From contig CAYMHW010000001.1 in assembly GCA_964390365.1 (NCBI GenBank), forward strand, positions 1 through 64,000: DNA of 64,000 nt, written 5' to 3'. The position numbers and the translations under genes were made by a program. Each line of letters opens with the position of its first letter. Positions within the stretch are counted from its first letter, which is position 1. Below are positions 61,382 to 64,000 of this stretch, piece by piece. The notes beneath the pieces were generated by a model. It did no database searches, was not told the DNA's origin, and worked only from the letters and a program-made list of their open reading frames with translations. Source of the DNA: JALQTD01 sp964390365. GTDB lineage: Bacteria; Bacteroidota; Bacteroidia; Flavobacteriales_D; Sanyastnellaceae.

Positions 61382-63274
61382 ATGAACACCTCCGACGCAT
61401 TCGCGACACCTGAAGACATCCTGCACCGGTATTGGGGATTCCGAACGTTTCGGGATTTCCAGTTGGGGCCTGTGCGCGATCTGTGCGCGGGGCGAGACGT
61501 TTTAGCGGTGTTGCCCACCGGTGGGGGAAAAACGGTTTGCTACCAGGTTCCTGGGATCTACCGTGGAGGGCTGTGCTTGGTCATTTCGCCGTTGATCGCC
61601 CTGATGAAAGACCAAATCGAAGGCCTGCGCAGAAAAGGCATTCGCTGCGATGCCGTGACCGCAGAAGGCGGCGCGCGGGACGCGGAGCGCGCGCTGGAAA
61701 ACGCGGCGGTCGGTGCCCTTCAGTTCCTTTACGTGAGTCCAGAGCGCCTCCAGTCGGAAGCGTTCATCGCGCGGTTGGATCGCATGCCCATCCAAACCGT
61801 GGCCATCGACGAAGCCCACTGCATCTCCCAATGGGGGCATGACTTTCGACCGGCTTATCGTGAAATTGCGGCGTTGCGCCAACGGAAGCCGGATGCGGTT
61901 TGGGGGGCGTTCACGGCGACGGCAACCGCCGAAGTGTTTGAGGACATCGCCGTTCAGCTCCAGCTGAAGTCCCCGGCCAAGCATCGGAGCAACATGCGCC
62001 GCCCAAATTTGAATTACGGAGTTTGCGCAAGCCGAGATGCGGCCGCCTCCCTCATCGAAGCGGCGCTGAAGGCCACGGGGAGCGGGCTTGTATACGTGGG
62101 GACGCGCATTGCTGCGGAGCGCTGGGCAGACCGCTTACAGCGAGCTGGGATTTCCGCTCAGGCCTACCATGCGGGATTGGACGCCTCGTTGAAAGCGGAC
62201 CGTCAGCGGAGGTGGATCGCGGGGGAACTGCAGGTCATGGCATGCACGAGCGCCTTTGGTATGGGCATCGACAAACCCGATGTCCGCTGGGTGTATCACG
62301 CCCACATTCCCGCGGATTTGGAGTCGTATGTGCAGGAAGCGGGACGCGCGGGACGCGATGGCCAGCCCAGCGAGTGCGTGTTGTTTCCCGATGCAGCGCT
62401 CGTTCAAGAAACGGAGGACCGCATTGCTCAGCGCTTTCCCGACGTGTCCACGGTGCGGATGGTGTATCAAGGCTTGGCCAATGAAGGACGCGTTGCCATC
62501 GGGGACCACCCGGATGAACCCACTCGGTTCTCCCCCCATGTTTGGGCAGGAGAAAAAGGCCTCTCCGTTCGGGCGGTCACAGCGGCCTTGGACTTGCTTG
62601 TTGCAGGTGGATTCATTCAAGTCCGCGAGCAACCGACGAAACGCACGGGTACGTGGGTTCAACTGGCCACCCAAGCGCAGTGTTCGGCTTGGATCGAAGA
62701 GCAGGCTTGGGGATGGGAGTTGCTCGATCAATTGAGGCGATCCCCCGGGGCCTCAGCAGGTGTTGCTTTTGACCCCGATGCTTGGGCGCGACATCATCAC
62801 CGCCCAGTGCAAGAGGTCATCGGGTGGATGGAGCGCTGGGACCGCATGGGAATTGGTGAATGGAGTCCATCGCTTCCTGGTTTGAGCATTCGGTGGCTTC
62901 AACCGCGCATGGGTGCCGAGCGCTTGGCCCTGCCCCGAACCATTTACACGGAGCGCCGCGCGCAATTGGAATCGAAATGGAATGCCATGAAGCGCTATTT
63001 GGCATCCACCGACTGCCGCGCAGAAGTGTTGGACGATTACTTCGGGACTTCGCACCAGAATGGGCCTTGCGGGACGTGCGATCGATGCACCTGTGCATCC
63101 TGGGACGGCGCTGCTTGGGCTCAGGAAAACATTCCCGTTGACGGAATTGACGGGCATGAACTGATCGAGCGACTTCCCCTGCTCATGCGGGATTGCGGAA
63201 TTGAAGCGCTTCGCGGTTTGCGTGAGCAAGGAGCGTTGCATTCACGAGGAAACCGGGTGTTCCTCTCCCGCTAA
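61382..63274 (+). CDS. recQ: RecQ-family ATP-dependent DNA helicase
   Basis: ATG 61382 gives 630 residues; the open frame upstream overlaps tpiA. Helicase motifs: WGFRTFRDFQLGPV (motif 0), VLPTGGGKTVCYQVP (Walker A), AIDEAHCISQWGHDFRPAY (DEAH-type box), FTATATAEV, ACTSAFGMGIDKPDVRWV and QEAGRAGRDG. A zinc-binding region ends with GPCGTCDRCTC. The C-terminal HRDC domain seems absent, as in the shorter of the RecQ paralogues common in Bacteroidota. It acts in recombination and repair. Confidence 0.95.
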   Translation: MNTSDAFATPEDILHRYWGFRTFRDFQLGPVRDLCAGRDVLAVLPTGGGKTVCYQVPGIYRGGLCLVISPLIALMKDQIEGLRRKGIRCDAVTAEGGARDAERALENAAVGALQFLYVSPERLQSEAFIARLDRMPIQTVAIDEAHCISQWGHDFRPAYREIAALRQRKPDAVWGAFTATATAEVFEDIAVQLQLKSPAKHRSNMRRPNLNYGVCASRDAAASLIEAALKATGSGLVYVGTRIAAERWADRLQRAGISAQAYHAGLDASLKADRQRRWIAGELQVMACTSAFGMGIDKPDVRWVYHAHIPADLESYVQEAGRAGRDGQPSECVLFPDAALVQETEDRIAQRFPDVSTVRMVYQGLANEGRVAIGDHPDEPTRFSPHVWAGEKGLSVRAVTAALDLLVAGGFIQVREQPTKRTGTWVQLATQAQCSAWIEEQAWGWELLDQLRRSPGASAGVAFDPDAWARHHHRPVQEVIGWMERWDRMGIGEWSPSLPGLSIRWLQPRMGAERLALPRTIYTERRAQLESKWNAMKRYLASTDCRAEVLDDYFGTSHQNGPCGTCDRCTCASWDGAAWAQENIPVDGIDGHELIERLPLLMRDCGIEALRGLREQGALHSRGNRVFLSR

Positions 63275-63306
63275 CTTCTCGCCCTATTTTCGCGCAAACA
63301 TTTGCC

Positions 63307-64000
63307 ATGCCCCTCTCCGCCTACGTCATCCTCAAGCCTGAAAAAGAAGCGAGCTTGGAGCGCCAACATCCTTGGGTCTTCAGCGGGGCCATTCAATCGC
63401 GACATGGTCGCCCGCGAACCGGAGACCGAGTGGCCGTTCGCACGGCTTCGGGTAAGTGGATGGGATGGGGCCATTACACAAAGGACCAGTCCATTGCGGT
63501 GAGGATGCTCGCCTTCGATGAAGCCGAGCCCGCTTCAGGATTTTGGGCGAATCGCATTCATCAAGCCGTGGGACTCCGAAAGCGCTTGGGGCTCATCGAT
63601 GGCGATTTGACGAACTGCTGCCGTCTCGTTCATGGTGAAGGAGATGGCCTGCCCGGGCTCATCATTGATTGGTACGCGGGCGTCGCCGTGATGCAACTGC
63701 ATACCCTTGGCATGTTGGCTGAACGGTCTGAGATCGTGCAGGCGCTTGAGACAGCGTTGGGCGCTGCACTCGTCGCGGTGTATGACAAGAGTGCGAAGGT
63801 GCTCGCTCGCCACCACAACGCGCAGCACACGGACGGTACGGTGTTCGGGGAACTGCCTGCTCAGGTGCTGGCCCGGGAGCACGGAAACGCGTTTGAAGTG
63901 GACATCGTCCAAGGCCAAAAAACCGGTTTTTTTCTCGATCAGCGCGACAACCGAGCCCTCGTTGGAGCCTTTTCGAAAGGCATGCGCGTGCTGAATGTGT
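63307..64000 (+). CDS. rlmI: 23S rRNA cytosine methyltransferase RlmI-like, 5' part
   Basis: ATG 63307 opens a frame that runs off the end of the window (231 codons). The N-terminal PUA domain includes ILKPEKEASLERQHPWVFSGAI and TGDRVAVRTASGKWMGWG. The following family segment is LVHGEGDGLPGLIIDWY, then VYDKSAKVLAR and the start of the methyltransferase domain GQKTGFFLDQRDNR. RlmI makes m5C1962 in 23S rRNA. A TATTTTCG box (63285-63292) lies just upstream. Truncated only by the window edge. Confidence 0.92.
   Translation, partial: MPLSAYVILKPEKEASLERQHPWVFSGAIQSRHGRPRTGDRVAVRTASGKWMGWGHYTKDQSIAVRMLAFDEAEPASGFWANRIHQAVGLRKRLGLIDGDLTNCCRLVHGEGDGLPGLIIDWYAGVAVMQLHTLGMLAERSEIVQALETALGAALVAVYDKSAKVLARHHNAQHTDGTVFGELPAQVLAREHGNAFEVDIVQGQKTGFFLDQRDNRALVGAFSKGMRVLNV

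Noticed and set aside
1..64000. tRNA, rRNA, tmRNA, riboswitch, transposase, integrase and toxin-antitoxin genes
   Set aside because: Spacers were read on both strands; apart from RNase P RNA no structured RNA signature was seen, and none of the open frames carries transposase, recombinase or toxin motifs.

Overview
The window is a Bacteroidota chromosome segment, most like a pigmented, aerobic, fairly GC-rich Flavobacteriales-type lineage and probably from a metagenome-derived assembly. Evidence for the phylum: several exported proteins end in type IX secretion (T9SS) sorting domains; SprB-type and FG-GAP surface repeats, a DUF5723 outer-membrane protein and a DUF6913/DapA pair are present; transketolase is split into two genes; and gene starts are preceded by the Bacteroidota promoter (TTG, about 19-21 bp, TAnnTTTG) rather than strong Shine-Dalgarno sites. 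A 100-N scaffold gap lies in the third gene. No phage, transposon, CRISPR array, tRNA or rRNA was found.

Layout. 1-7.3 kb: the end of an SRPBCC-fold gene, a 1436-residue surface protein, and a cupredoxin/fasciclin-repeat T9SS protein interrupted by the gap. 7.3-17.1 kb: one tightly packed minus-strand unit, crtI-crtB-orf-idi-crtD-cruF-crtZ-crtYcd-orf-trypsin-like lipoprotein-tspO. Together these genes predict a hydroxylated monocyclic carotenoid of the saproxanthin/myxol type. 17-24 kb: a TPR gene, gyrA, and divergent clpC plus a FtsB/DivIC gene. 24-26.3 kb: rhomboid, DUF4440 lipoprotein, ychF. 26.4-29.6 kb: the two transketolase halves with a von Willebrand A protein between them. 29.6-37.8 kb: a DapA homologue lacking its catalytic residues, DUF6913, an LPP20-like lipoprotein, msrA, DUF5723, ilvE, a LuxR-type response regulator, rnz, a T9SS protein and a STAS protein. 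37.9-46.3 kb: pyrB, pyrR, rpsA with a structured leader, a lamin-tail T9SS protein and a PD40/SPOR-like protein. 46.4-53.2 kb: pruA, a DNA-binding-like protein, RNase P RNA, an M28 peptidase, and a TolB-like/pseudouridine synthase/plsC operon. 53.2-64 kb: fadH, a 1477-residue exported protein, prmA and tpiA on minus; recQ and the start of rlmI on plus.

Most genes are housekeeping and arranged in short operons with 1-4 bp overlaps (ATGA, GTGA, TGATG). The most distinctive content is the carotenoid unit with its TspO tail, the degenerate DapA paralogue, the structured rpsA leader, the FISUMP domain inserted in a SprB repeat, and the fasciclin gene whose 55-bp identical gap flanks show that the gap is probably an assembly artefact.
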